39,699 bases of DNA, from assembly GCF_020889705.1 (NCBI RefSeq), contig NZ_JACMYP010000049.1, forward strand, positions 1-39,699, given 5' to 3'. Made by a program: the position numbers and the translations under genes. The notes beneath the pieces are model-generated. The model made no database searches, was not told the DNA's origin, and saw nothing but the letters and a program-made list of their open reading frames with translations. Shown piece after piece: positions 1-7,612 of the stretch (positions are counted from its first letter, which is position 1; every line of letters begins with the position of its first letter). Source of the DNA: Bradyrhizobium altum (lineage in GTDB: Bacteria > Pseudomonadota > Alphaproteobacteria > Rhizobiales > Xanthobacteraceae).

Positions 1-12
1 GGCTAAGGTCCG

Positions 13-462
13 TTAGTCCGCCTTCGCGCCGGGAAACTCCAGCATCGCTTCGCCGGCCGCGACCGTTTCGCCGCGCTGGTTCTGCACGGCGACGTCGACC
101 AGCACCCAGCGCGATTTGGCGGTCGTCTGCTTGGCCTTGATGGTGCCGGCGGGTCGGATCGTGTCGCCGGGCTTCACCGGCTTCAGCCAGCGCGTCTCGA
201 GCCTTCGATGGATCGCGCCGGCAGGAAGAGCCCAGTCGGTCAGCATGCGCGAGATCAGGCCGAAATTGTTCATGCCATGCATGATGATGCCGCCGAAATT
301 GGTCTTGCCGAAATCGCCCTTCATGTAGTTGTCGTCGAGATGCAGCGGGTTGTAGTCGAGCGATGCATCGCAAAACAGGCGGATCGATTCGCGCGAGACG
401 GCGAAGGCGGGGCCGTCGATGGTGTCGCCGGCCTTGAGAGCATCGAAATTCGCTGAGGTCAT
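13..462 (-). CDS. MaoC-like hot-dog fold hydratase (149 aa)
   Basis: Predicted MaoC-type (R)-hydratase/dehydratase acting on a CoA thioester. The protein has the small MaoC layout: a 'DASLDYNPLHLDD' segment around residues 32-44, matching the hydratase motif in which Asp and His do the chemistry, then 'GGIIMHGMNNFGLISR' around 57-72. It is a single hot-dog domain of normal length. It lies 12 nt downstream of the 475-966 gene on the same strand, with a GGGAGG ribosome site just before its ATG, so the two are surely one operon. The partner is also a single hot-dog protein, so the pair may form a two-subunit hydratase. The substrate is not visible from sequence. An IclR regulator diverges from the operon and probably controls it. 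Confidence 0.85.
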   Translation of the reverse strand: MTSANFDALKAGDTIDGPAFAVSRESIRLFCDASLDYNPLHLDDNYMKGDFGKTNFGGIIMHGMNNFGLISRMLTDWALPAGAIHRRLETRWLKPVKPGDTIRPAGTIKAKQTTAKSRWVLVDVAVQNQRGETVAAGEAMLEFPGAKAD

Positions 463-474
463 CGTGATCCTCCC

Positions 475-966
475 TTACATCGGACGGATGGTCTGGCCGC
501 GACCCGAGCAGATCACGTCGCCATGCTGGTTGAAGAAGACGTTGTCGTGCACCACGAACAGCCGCTCGCGCTTGATGAACTTGTCGAGCGCGCGGGCCTG
601 CACGGTGATGGTGTCGCCGGGACGGGCAGGGATGTTGTAGCTCCACGACTGCCCGGCATTGACGGTACCCGGCGAGCGCATCCAGTCGTCGGCCGGCGTG
701 CATGCGAACATCAGCAGGATGTGGATCGCGGGTGGTGCGATCAGTCCGCCATAGGGCCCGGCCTTCGCGGCCGCCTCATCCAGATAGAGCGGATTGGTCT
801 CGCCGACCGCACGGCAGTACAGCGCGATCGCTTCCTGCGTGAGCAGGTAGGGCAGCGTCTTGCGCGGCTCGCCGGGGACGATGTCGTCCCACACCTTGCG
901 CAGCTTCGCGTCCTTCCAGAAATCGGTTTCGAACGGGGTTGCCGCAGAACTTTCTGCTTGCGCCAT
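475..966 (-). CDS. MaoC N-terminal-like / FAS1-type dehydratase domain protein (163 aa)
   Basis: Hot-dog protein of the MaoC_dehydrat_N (FAS1_DH_region) kind. The visible core is 'YCRAVGETNPLYLDEAAA' near residues 50-67, then 'GGLIAPPAIHILLMF' near 73-87, and a basic 'RPGDTITVQARALDKFIKR' strand region in the C-terminal half. In this family the domain usually pairs with a classical MaoC domain, either fused or as a second gene; here the second gene follows after 12 nt. A strong AGGAGG site precedes the ATG. It is first in the operon, facing the IclR gene across a 169-nt intergenic region holding two palindromes. The role is inferred to be hydration or dehydration of a CoA-bound acid; the pathway is unknown. 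Confidence 0.82.
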   Translation of the reverse strand: MAQAESSAATPFETDFWKDAKLRKVWDDIVPGEPRKTLPYLLTQEAIALYCRAVGETNPLYLDEAAAKAGPYGGLIAPPAIHILLMFACTPADDWMRSPGTVNAGQSWSYNIPARPGDTITVQARALDKFIKRERLFVVHDNVFFNQHGDVICSGRGQTIRPM

Positions 967-987
967 CGAGGATCCTCCTGCTATTTA

Positions 988-1022
988 GTTCGCCAGGCGA
1001 ACAGTTTATTCGCTGTGTGAAT
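988..1022. promoter_or_regulatory. Two tandem operator-like palindromes between MaoC operon and iclR-type gene
   Basis: Positions 988-1002 read GTTCGCCAGGCGAAC, a perfect 7+1+7 inverted repeat. Positions 1008-1022 read ATTCGCTGTGTGAAT, a weaker palindrome of the same half-site (TTCGC/GTGAA). Their centres are 20 bp apart, about two helical turns, and they lie 22-56 nt upstream of the MaoC operon ATG. Paired sites on one DNA face fit the dimer-of-dimers binding known for IclR-family regulators. Assignment to the adjacent IclR protein is inference. Confidence 0.5.
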
Positions 1023-1135
1023 TGACGCTAGCGCGGTCGGGAGCCCCTGACAAGCGGGCAGCGCCGCGTCATGAGCAGGCAGCCATGCGGGCCGCGATGT
1101 GATGAGCAGAACGACACCCCGAACCAGATGACGCC

Positions 1136-1906
1136 ATGAGCAAAGAGAGTGACGGCTTCGTGCGCGCGATCGCGCGCGGTTTCTCGATCATCGAGGCGCT
1201 CGGCAAGCCGCCGGGCCGGCATACGCTGGCGGAGGCCGCCGACACCGCCGGTCTCAACCGCGCCACCGCACGCCGCATTCTCGCGACCCTGGTGGCGCTG
1301 AAATATTGCGCCTCCGATGGACGCTACTTCAGCTTGCGGCCGCGCGCGCTCGGGCTCGGCCTGTCCTATCTCAATGCGCTGCCCTATTGGGCGCATGCGC
1401 AGCGCGCGCTGGAGAATTTGCGCAACGAGATCGGCGAGTCCTGCGCGATGGCGGTGCTCGACGAGGACGAGATCGTCTATGCGCTGCGTCTGCCTGCGCG
1501 GCGGATTCTGTCGGCCAATCTCGGCGTCGGCAGCCGGCTGCCCGCGCATCTGGTGTCGCTCGGCCGCGTCATGCTCGCGGCGCTGCCGCCCGGCACCCGC
1601 GAGGCTTATCTTGCGACCGGCGGCTTCAAGCAGGTCACGCCGCGCACGGTGACCGATCCGGAGCGTCTCGGCGAACTGCTCGCAAGGATCGAGAGCGACG
1701 GCTACGCCTGGGTCGATGGCGAGCTCGATCCCGCGATCTGCGGCATCGCGGTGCCGCTGCGCGACCCCGCCGGCGCGGTGGTCGCGGCGCTCAGCGTCAA
1801 CACGATCTCCGGCACGGTCAGCGAGGCCGGCGCGCGCAAGAAATTTCTGCTGCCGCTGCGCCGCACCGCACAGGAGATCCGCAGCCAGATGCTCACCTCG
1901 GGCTAG
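1136..1906 (+). CDS. IclR family transcriptional regulator (256 aa)
   Basis: Winged-helix N-terminus (about residues 5-65) with 'ARGFSIIEALGKPPGRHTL' and a recognition-helix region 'AGLNRATARRILATLVALKY', followed by the IclR effector domain (about 75-250). The latter carries 'SCAMAVLDEDEIVYALR', 'GSRLPAHLVSLGRVMLAAL' and 'CGIAVPLRDPAGAVVAALS'. Length is normal. The pattern is closest to the PcaR/PobR/PcaU branch that controls aromatic-acid catabolism, but the effector cannot be read from sequence. It is transcribed away from the two hydratase genes and most likely regulates them and itself through the palindromes at 988-1022. No aromatic-degradation enzyme lies beside it in this window. Confidence 0.9.
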   Translation: MSKESDGFVRAIARGFSIIEALGKPPGRHTLAEAADTAGLNRATARRILATLVALKYCASDGRYFSLRPRALGLGLSYLNALPYWAHAQRALENLRNEIGESCAMAVLDEDEIVYALRLPARRILSANLGVGSRLPAHLVSLGRVMLAALPPGTREAYLATGGFKQVTPRTVTDPERLGELLARIESDGYAWVDGELDPAICGIAVPLRDPAGAVVAALSVNTISGTVSEAGARKKFLLPLRRTAQEIRSQMLTSG

Positions 1907-2024
1907 GTGCGCACATGCTCTGGATCAGTGATTGTTTCCCGTCACCTTGCCTGCTTAGATCGCGGAGCCGAGCCCGACCTGACGCTCGGGGTGCAGTATC
2001 CGGGTTTCGGTTGGAGCGATTGCC

Positions 2025-3362
2025 ATGAACAAGGTTGTTCTCACGCTGCTTGTGTCCGCCGCGCTCTGCGCGTCATTGCCGCTGCGAGCCAATGCTGAAC
2101 TCGATGTCGCCGCGCTGAAGGGCGCAATCGAGAAATCGGTCGAGGCCGACTATCCGAAACTCGACGCGCTCTACAAGGACCTTCACGCCCATCCCGAGAT
2201 CGCGTTTCAGGAGGAGAAGACCGCGGCCAAACTGGCTGCCGAGATGCGGGCGCTGGGCTTCGACGTGACGGAGCACGTCGGCAAGACCGGGCTGGTCGCG
2301 ATCTACAGGAACGGCGAGGGCCCCACCATCATGGTGCGCACCGAACTCGATGCGCTGCCGATGGAAGAGAAGACCGGCCTTCCCTATGCCAGCCACGACA
2401 AGACCACATGGCAGGGACGGGAAACCTTCGTGGCCCACAGCTGCGGCCACGACATCCACATGGCGAGTTGGGTGGGCGCGGCCAAGACGCTGGTCGGCCT
2501 GAAAGACCAATGGCACGGCACGCTGATGTTCATCGCCCAGCCGGCTGAAGAGATCGTGGCGGGTGCCAAGGCGATGCTGGCGGATGGTCTGTTCACGAAG
2601 TTTCCAAAGCCGAATTTCGGCTTCGCCTTGCACGATGGCCCGTTCGCCTATGGAACGGTGCGCTATCGCGTCGGGATCGGCTCATCCGCCGCCGATGGCC
2701 TCTACATCAAATTCCGTGGCCGCGGCGGGCACGGTGCGGTACCGCAGGCGACGATCGATCCCGTGATGATGGCCGCGCGCTTTGTCGTCGATGTTCAGAG
2801 CGTGATCAGCCGCGAAAAGGACCCGACCGAATTCGGCGTGGTCAGCATCGGCGCAATTCACGGCGGCACCGCGTCAAACATCATTCCTGACGATGTGGTG
2901 CTGCTCGGCACCATTCGCACCTTCAAGCCCGAGGTGCGCGCCAAAATGCTTGCAGGCATCGAGCGGACGGCAAAGGCGGTCGCCGCCATGTCGAATGCGC
3001 CGGAGCCCGAGATTAACCTCGCCGAAGGGACCAAGGCCGTGGTCAATGATCCCGACGTGGTCGGCACGGCGGAAAAGGTGCTGAAGGCGGCGTTTGGCGA
3101 CAAGTTCGCAACCTCGCCGCCCGGCACGCCCAGCGAGGATTATTCCGAATTCGTCAGCGCCGGGGTGCCGTCGATGTTCTTCAACATCGGTGTCTACGAG
3201 CCGGAGCGCGTCGCCGCGGCCCGGGCAGGCAACGGCCCGCCATTGCCGACCAACCATTCGCCGCTGTTCGCGCCGGTGCCGGAGCCCACCATCAAGACCG
3301 GTGTCGAGGCCATGACGCTTGCCGTGTTGAGCGCGTTCGACCGGCAGGCGCGGGGAAATTAG
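2025..3362 (+). CDS. Exported M20-family amidohydrolase (445 aa)
   Basis: Zinc-dependent amidohydrolase of the M20D/aminoacylase-carboxypeptidase Ss1 group, relatives of which hydrolyse N-acyl amino acids, hippurate or IAA-amino acid conjugates. An N-terminal signal peptide (hydrophobic residues 4-18, likely cleavage after 'RANA', residue 24) predicts export to the periplasm. Metal-site motifs are 'HSCGHDIHMAS' (C140, H142), 'QPAEEIVAGAKAML' (E175/E176) and 'LHDGP' (H203). The dimerisation or lid domain includes 'GRGGHGAVPQ', and the usual C-terminal GGEDF is 'PSEDYSEF'. The protein is longer than typical cytoplasmic M20D enzymes because of the leader and a C-terminal extension. A second, cytoplasmic M20 gene lies at 4926-6098. 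The substrate is unknown. Confidence 0.88.
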   Translation: MNKVVLTLLVSAALCASLPLRANAELDVAALKGAIEKSVEADYPKLDALYKDLHAHPEIAFQEEKTAAKLAAEMRALGFDVTEHVGKTGLVAIYRNGEGPTIMVRTELDALPMEEKTGLPYASHDKTTWQGRETFVAHSCGHDIHMASWVGAAKTLVGLKDQWHGTLMFIAQPAEEIVAGAKAMLADGLFTKFPKPNFGFALHDGPFAYGTVRYRVGIGSSAADGLYIKFRGRGGHGAVPQATIDPVMMAARFVVDVQSVISREKDPTEFGVVSIGAIHGGTASNIIPDDVVLLGTIRTFKPEVRAKMLAGIERTAKAVAAMSNAPEPEINLAEGTKAVVNDPDVVGTAEKVLKAAFGDKFATSPPGTPSEDYSEFVSAGVPSMFFNIGVYEPERVAAARAGNGPPLPTNHSPLFAPVPEPTIKTGVEAMTLAVLSAFDRQARGN

Positions 3363-3468
3363 CCACCTGCGGCCAGGCGCGCTCGAGAGATTTCTGCTTC
3401 CGTTGCACCGCATATTCTCGCCGTGCCAAAACTTGCAGACCGGTTGCTCAACTTGCTGGAGGAGTCCT

Positions 3469-4095
3469 GTGGCAGACCCAATCCGCGCCCCATTCTACCA
3501 CGACGGAATGCGTGAGTTGCAGGACCGCTTCGACGGTCGTCGCGTCGCTGACGGCCTCGAGAAGCATCGCCTCCACTTCGAGTTCTGGGAACAGGAGCGC
3601 AAGCTCATAGAGGAGACGCGATTCTTTTTCATTGCGACGAGCTATCAGGACAACGTCGATTGTTCGATGCGTTGCGGCGATCCCGGCTTCGTGAAGATTA
3701 CCGGGCCCGACACGCTTGAATACCCCGAGTATGACGGCAACAACATGTACCGCACACTCGGTAATATTCACCGCAACCCGAACGTCGGGTTGCTGTTTGT
3801 ACGGCTCGACGGCAAGACGTTTCGCGCGCGCATCCGGGGCAAGGCAACGATCCACGACGGCGCGGAAACGCTTGCCCGGCATCATGGTGCGAAGCTTGTC
3901 GTGCGCGTCAAATGCGAAATCTTTCCGAATTGCCCGCGCTACATTCCGGACATGATGGGCGCGTCAGCGGATGTGGCGGCGAATCCGTTCGTTCCTCGGC
4001 CCGGCTACGAGCCGCCCGCACCGGAATGGAAGAGCCGGGATTACCTCAAAGACGTACTTTCGAAATACGATCCGCATCGGAAACGCGACGCATAG
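3469..4095 (+). CDS. Pyridoxamine 5'-phosphate oxidase family flavin-nucleotide binding protein (208 aa)
   Basis: PNPOx-like split-barrel protein, probably binding FMN or another flavin. Recognisable pieces are 'FFFIATSYQDNVDCSMRCG' near residues 45-63, 'FVKITGPDTLEYPEYDGNN' and 'NPNVGLLFVRLDG', followed by a C-terminal stretch with 'CEIFPNCPRYIP', typical of the oxidoreductase subgroup of this fold rather than true PdxH. I chose the GTG at 3469 because GGAGGA at 3458-3463 is correctly spaced before it; an ATG at 3403 in frame has no such site. The gene stands alone after the exported amidohydrolase. The exact reaction is unknown. Confidence 0.8.
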   Translation: MADPIRAPFYHDGMRELQDRFDGRRVADGLEKHRLHFEFWEQERKLIEETRFFFIATSYQDNVDCSMRCGDPGFVKITGPDTLEYPEYDGNNMYRTLGNIHRNPNVGLLFVRLDGKTFRARIRGKATIHDGAETLARHHGAKLVVRVKCEIFPNCPRYIPDMMGASADVAANPFVPRPGYEPPAPEWKSRDYLKDVLSKYDPHRKRDA

Positions 4096-4216
4096 CGAGC
4101 AGGCTCTTCGTGGCGAGAACGAATCTTGCTCTGCGCCGCGCTTCGACGGCAAAGCGGACGCGGCTTGCAATCTTACGCGCCCCAAACGGATGTGGGATCG
4201 GCGGAGCAAGACCCGA

Positions 4217-4642
4217 TCAAGGCAGCGGCGCCATGTAGGGAATGCTGCCGACCAATACGAACACCTGAACCGCATTGCACAGCATGCCGCCCCAATGCAG
4301 CCGGCGGAGCCGTCGCACCGCGGTCGGATCACCCGAGTCTCGCGCGTTCGCCTCGGCATCGAGCCGCCGCAGGAACCATCGGCGCGCCAGCACCGCGAAC
4401 GCCGCGATCAAGGCGATGCCAAGCGCGACGGCCGGCCGGCCCGCCGCGGCAAAGGCGAGCGTCCCGATCACACCCGAGACCGTCAGCACCAGGAAGTAGG
4501 CATTGAACATGCCGCGCAGCAGGCGGGTGACGGGCGGGACGTCGAGCTTCACGAGCAGGAACGCGGGAGCCGCGAGCAGGAAGTAGCCCATCGGCACCAG
4601 CAGGATGATGGTGGAGAACAAGACCGCTTGATCCGGCGTCAT
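4217..4642 (-). CDS. Small multi-pass membrane protein of unknown function (141 aa)
   Basis: I do not recognise this protein. It has about four hydrophobic segments: residues 7-31 ('LFSTIILLVPMGYFLLAAPA'), 44-67, 69-87, and a last one near 119-136 ending in 'FVLVGSIPYMAPLP'. Between segments three and four is a charged loop rich in Arg and Asp. The open frame extends further upstream, but the sequence before Met at 4642 is not protein-like. It is a single gene opposite in direction to both neighbours. It resembles small integral membrane proteins that are common and unnamed in Bradyrhizobium. Confidence 0.65.
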   Translation of the reverse strand: MTPDQAVLFSTIILLVPMGYFLLAAPAFLLVKLDVPPVTRLLRGMFNAYFLVLTVSGVIGTLAFAAAGRPAVALGIALIAAFAVLARRWFLRRLDAEANARDSGDPTAVRRLRRLHWGGMLCNAVQVFVLVGSIPYMAPLP

Positions 4643-4925
4643 GCAGCCGCGCCCTTCTTTGAAGGCTGGAGGATTTCGGTGCGGAAACCTCAAGGAGTAT
4701 CCGCATGAGAAATCCCCGGCACTATTAGGCTTTGGTCGGATGCGATCCCGTCGGGGCCAGACCTTGGCGAACGGACGCAAGGTCACTCGGCCCCATGTCC
4801 TGGGAACATTCGGCATCCCATTTGCGAATGCAGGGCCCAGGCCAGAGTCATGCCACATCTGTTGGGTGGACCGTCTCTTGCATGCTAGACAGGACTTACG
4901 TCCAACCTCAGAGGCCAGAATTCTC

Positions 4926-6098
4926 ATGCCCATCGTCAACCGCGTCGCCGATCTGCAACCCGATATCCAGGCCTGGCGCCGCAACATCCATGAAAACCCC
5001 GAACTGCTGTATGACGTGCACCGCACTGCATCATTCGTAGCCGACCGGCTGCGGGAGTTTGGCTGCGACGAGGTCGTGACCGGGCTCGGCAAGACCGGCG
5101 TGGTCGGGGTCATCAAGGGCAAGAAGGGCGCGGCCAAGGGCGACGTCAAGGTGATCGGCCTGCGCGCCGACATGGACGCGCTGCCGATCCACGAGGAAAC
5201 CAACCTGCCTTACGCCTCGAAGACGCCGGGCAAGATGCACGCCTGCGGCCACGACGGCCACACCGCGATGCTGCTCGGCGCGGCACGCTATCTCGCCGAG
5301 ACGCGCAATTTCGCCGGCGACGCGGTCGTGATCTTCCAGCCGGCCGAGGAGGGTGGGGCCGGCGCGGCCGCCATGATCAAGGACGGCTTGATGGACCGCT
5401 TCGGCGTCCAGCAGGTTTACGGCATGCACAACGGTCCGGGGATTCCGATCGGCTCGTTCGCGATCCGCTCCGGCCCGATCATGGCGTCCACCGACGAGGT
5501 CAATATCAACATCGAGGGGCTCGGCGGCCACGCCGCGCGGCCGCACAAATGCATCGATTCGGTGATGGTCGGCGCGCAACTGATCACCGCGCTGCAGTCG
5601 ATCGTGTCGCGCAGCGTCGATCCGCTCGATTCCGCCGTGATCTCGATCTGCGAATTCCACGCTGGCAATGCCCGCAACGTGATTCCGCAGACCGCGGTCT
5701 TGCGCGGCACCGTCCGCACCCTGACCCCGGAGGTCCGGCAATTGATCGAGAAGCGCATCGGTGAAGTGGTCAAGGGCGTGGCGCAACTGACTGGCGCGCG
5801 GATCGATCTCGACTACAAGCGCGGCTATCCCGTCACCGTCAACCACGCATCGCAGACCGAATTCGCGACCCGGATCGCCAAGGAGGTGGCCGGCGACGGC
5901 AACGTGCATCCGATGCCGCCGCTGATGGGCGGCGAGGATTTTTCGTACATGCTGGAAGCGCGGCCCGGCGCCTTCATCTTCTGCGGCAATGGCGACAGCG
6001 CCGGCCTGCATCACCCCGCCTATAATTTCAACGACGAGGCGATCGTCTACGGCACCTCCTATTTCGTGAAGATCGTGGAGGACGCGCTGGCGGCGTGA
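4926..6098 (+). CDS. M20 family amidohydrolase, hippurate hydrolase type (390 aa)
   Basis: Cytoplasmic M20D metal amidohydrolase of standard length, predicted to hydrolyse N-acyl amino acids. Motifs: 'RADMDALP' (80-87), 'HACGHDGHTAML' with C107 and H109, 'QPAEEGGAGAAAMIKDGL' with E141/E142, 'YGMHNGPG' with H168, the dimerisation strand 'GLGGHAARPHKCIDSV' near 198-213, 'MGGEDFSYML' (334-343) and 'LHHPAYNFNDE' (361-371). All expected metal ligands are present. An open frame runs back to 4641, but the M20 fold begins at the Met at 4926 ('MPIVNRVADLQPDIQAWRRN'), so the upstream part is untranslated. It differs from the exported paralogue at 2025-3362 by having no signal peptide and an intact GGEDF motif. 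Confidence 0.9.
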   Translation: MPIVNRVADLQPDIQAWRRNIHENPELLYDVHRTASFVADRLREFGCDEVVTGLGKTGVVGVIKGKKGAAKGDVKVIGLRADMDALPIHEETNLPYASKTPGKMHACGHDGHTAMLLGAARYLAETRNFAGDAVVIFQPAEEGGAGAAAMIKDGLMDRFGVQQVYGMHNGPGIPIGSFAIRSGPIMASTDEVNINIEGLGGHAARPHKCIDSVMVGAQLITALQSIVSRSVDPLDSAVISICEFHAGNARNVIPQTAVLRGTVRTLTPEVRQLIEKRIGEVVKGVAQLTGARIDLDYKRGYPVTVNHASQTEFATRIAKEVAGDGNVHPMPPLMGGEDFSYMLEARPGAFIFCGNGDSAGLHHPAYNFNDEAIVYGTSYFVKIVEDALAA

Positions 6099-6183
6099 TC
6101 TTCGCTGTCTGCGTCGCTGCGCTATCTCTCGATCGGCATGCCTGCGACAAACGCGAAGCGTTTGCGCAAGGGAGCGCGGCGAC

Positions 6184-6278
6184 GAAGCAATCCATGCTTC
6201 AGCGAGCGAAGAGATGGATTGCTTCGCGGAGCCGGTCATCGGGCGCGCGTTCGCGCGACCCGTTGGCTCGCAATGACG
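6184..6278. repeat. Interspersed palindromic repeat, degenerate copy (family A)
   Basis: GAAGCAATCCAT at 6184-6195 is perfectly mirrored by ATGGATTGCTTC at 6214-6225, and the copy ends in CTCGCAATGACG near 6278. These are the same blocks as in the cleaner copy at 9877-9953. Here the central part is enlarged and the left terminus (CGTCATTGCGAG) is lost or rearranged. It sits in the 328-nt gap between the M20 gene and dapD, which otherwise shows no gene. Confidence 0.7.
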
Positions 6279-6306
6279 AACCAGTGCGCGTACTCACAAG
6301 TTCTCA

Positions 6307-6319
6307 TGATGTCCGCTTC
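6307..6319. repeat. Short direct repeat flanking dapD, left copy
   Basis: TGATGTCCGCTTC occurs here and again at 7527-7539, so the dapD gene is bracketed by a 13-bp direct repeat. Both copies lie in tracts with GTCCGCTTTGGG-like words, which I recall as remnants of a common Bradyrhizobium repeat often mistranslated as small ORFs. Whether the pair marks an insertion is only a suggestion. Confidence 0.4.
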
Positions 6320-6426
6320 GCTCCGCTAACGGCCGCTTTTGGGCAGCAGCAGCAAATGACGCGAGGCGTCAGAAGGCGACGTCGTGACGCGCCACATGTC
6401 GCCGGCGACGTCTTCGAGTGAGCTGC

Positions 6427-7398
6427 CTAGCCGTGAAGTTGCGAGTTGAGGCCGTCCCAATTTCGTGTACGTCTGGTTGCCTCAAGAGCGCCGCTCTGGG
6501 AATTACGACGAAAAAGAAGGCCCTTCTGGCCTGAGAGTTCTTTGGCTTTCAGCACTCGGCCATCTTCCAAAAGGATGCGCGCGCCTGCCGTGATATAACA
6601 GCCCGCCTCGACGATACAATCGTCACCCAACGAAATGCCGATACCGGCGTTGGCTCCGATCAGGCAGCGCTGACCAACTGTAATCCGCTCTTTCCCGCCT
6701 CCGGACAGAGTGCCCATGATCGACGCTCCGCCACCAACGTCGCTGCCACTTCCCACAACCACACCGGCGCTTATCCGGCCTTCGACCATGCAGGGACCGA
6801 GCGTGCCTGCATTAAAATTGCAAAAGCCTTCATGCATGACGGTCGTGCCCGGCGCCAGGTAGGCTCCGAGCCTTACGCGATCCGCATCTGCAATTCTCAC
6901 GTCCGCAGGCGTCACATAGTCAGTCATGCGCGGAAACTTATCCACGCCTGTCACCTCAAACGCGAGCGCACGCATTCGTGCTATCAGTCGTGCGTCCGGT
7001 ACACGAGAGCATTCACAGGGACCGAGGGTCGTCCAGGCAACGTTGGGTAACTGACTGAAAATTCCTTCAAGGTTCAGGCAATTCGGCTGAACGAGCCGGT
7101 GGCTCAGGAGATGGAGTCGAAGATATGCGTCGTGCACATCAGTCGGCGCAGATGCAAGGGAGTCAATTTCTGTACGGATTGGAACGATCTCGACATTTCG
7201 GACGTCGTCGTGTCGCGCATATCCGTCTGCCGACTCACCCAACGATCTGTTGATCTCGTCCTTCGTCAGCCGTACCGTTGCCGCCCTGCCGGCCTCCGCG
7301 ACCAGGCGCAGCTGAAGAAACCAGGAATCCAACACGCGACCGTCAGCGGCAATCGTCGCAAATCCCTCGCCGCTCGCGCCCCTCAGCTCTATCGCCAT
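6427..7398 (-). CDS. dapD: Long-form tetrahydrodipicolinate N-succinyltransferase (DapD, 323 aa)
   Basis: Left-handed beta-helix acyltransferase of the long DapD type known from Mycobacterium and Pseudomonas. It would succinylate tetrahydrodipicolinate in lysine/diaminopimelate synthesis. The signature stretch runs from 'GTLGPCMVEGRISAGVVVG' (about 198-216; E206 is in the position of the catalytic Glu) through 'GGGASIMGTLSGGG' (222-235), 'CLIGANAGIGISLGDDC' (245-261) and 'VEAGCYITAGARI' (263-275). The N-terminal 150 residues are the variable helical part. Rhizobia normally use a shorter DapD encoded elsewhere, so this copy is probably extra and acquired. Base composition is visibly less GC-rich than in neighbours, it stands alone, and repeats flank both sides. 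The RBS is weak. It might serve a specialised pathway rather than housekeeping lysine synthesis. Confidence 0.82.
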   Translation of the reverse strand: MAIELRGASGEGFATIAADGRVLDSWFLQLRLVAEAGRAATVRLTKDEINRSLGESADGYARHDDVRNVEIVPIRTEIDSLASAPTDVHDAYLRLHLLSHRLVQPNCLNLEGIFSQLPNVAWTTLGPCECSRVPDARLIARMRALAFEVTGVDKFPRMTDYVTPADVRIADADRVRLGAYLAPGTTVMHEGFCNFNAGTLGPCMVEGRISAGVVVGSGSDVGGGASIMGTLSGGGKERITVGQRCLIGANAGIGISLGDDCIVEAGCYITAGARILLEDGRVLKAKELSGQKGLLFRRNSQSGALEATRRTRNWDGLNSQLHG

Positions 7399-7526
7399 TT
7401 GAATTTCTCACACCACGACCCTGCACATAGTGCATACGCGAGTTCTCCTGGAATTGGCAACTTCTGCACGCTCAAACACGTCCGCTTTGGGCCATTTTCG
7501 ACGGATTGAGCGGGGAAGCCGACGGG

Positions 7527-7539
7527 TGATGTCCGCTTC
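7527..7539. repeat. Short direct repeat flanking dapD, right copy
   Basis: This is the second copy of TGATGTCCGCTTC (first at 6307-6319), in the 214-nt gap upstream of dapD. Related words (GTCCGCTTTGGGCCATTTTC) lie about 50 nt to the left. No gene is visible between dapD and the P450 stop. Confidence 0.4.
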
Positions 7540-7612
7540 TGGCCGAACGCCGGGGCCGGGCCGAGGACGTTGCGTCCGGCTGCGGCCTAATGAGTCCGCG
7601 TCGTGGACCACC

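Noticed and set aside
4641..4925. Upstream extension of the M20 gene
   Set aside because: The frame is open but the translation is not protein-like, and the M20 fold starts at the Met at 4926.
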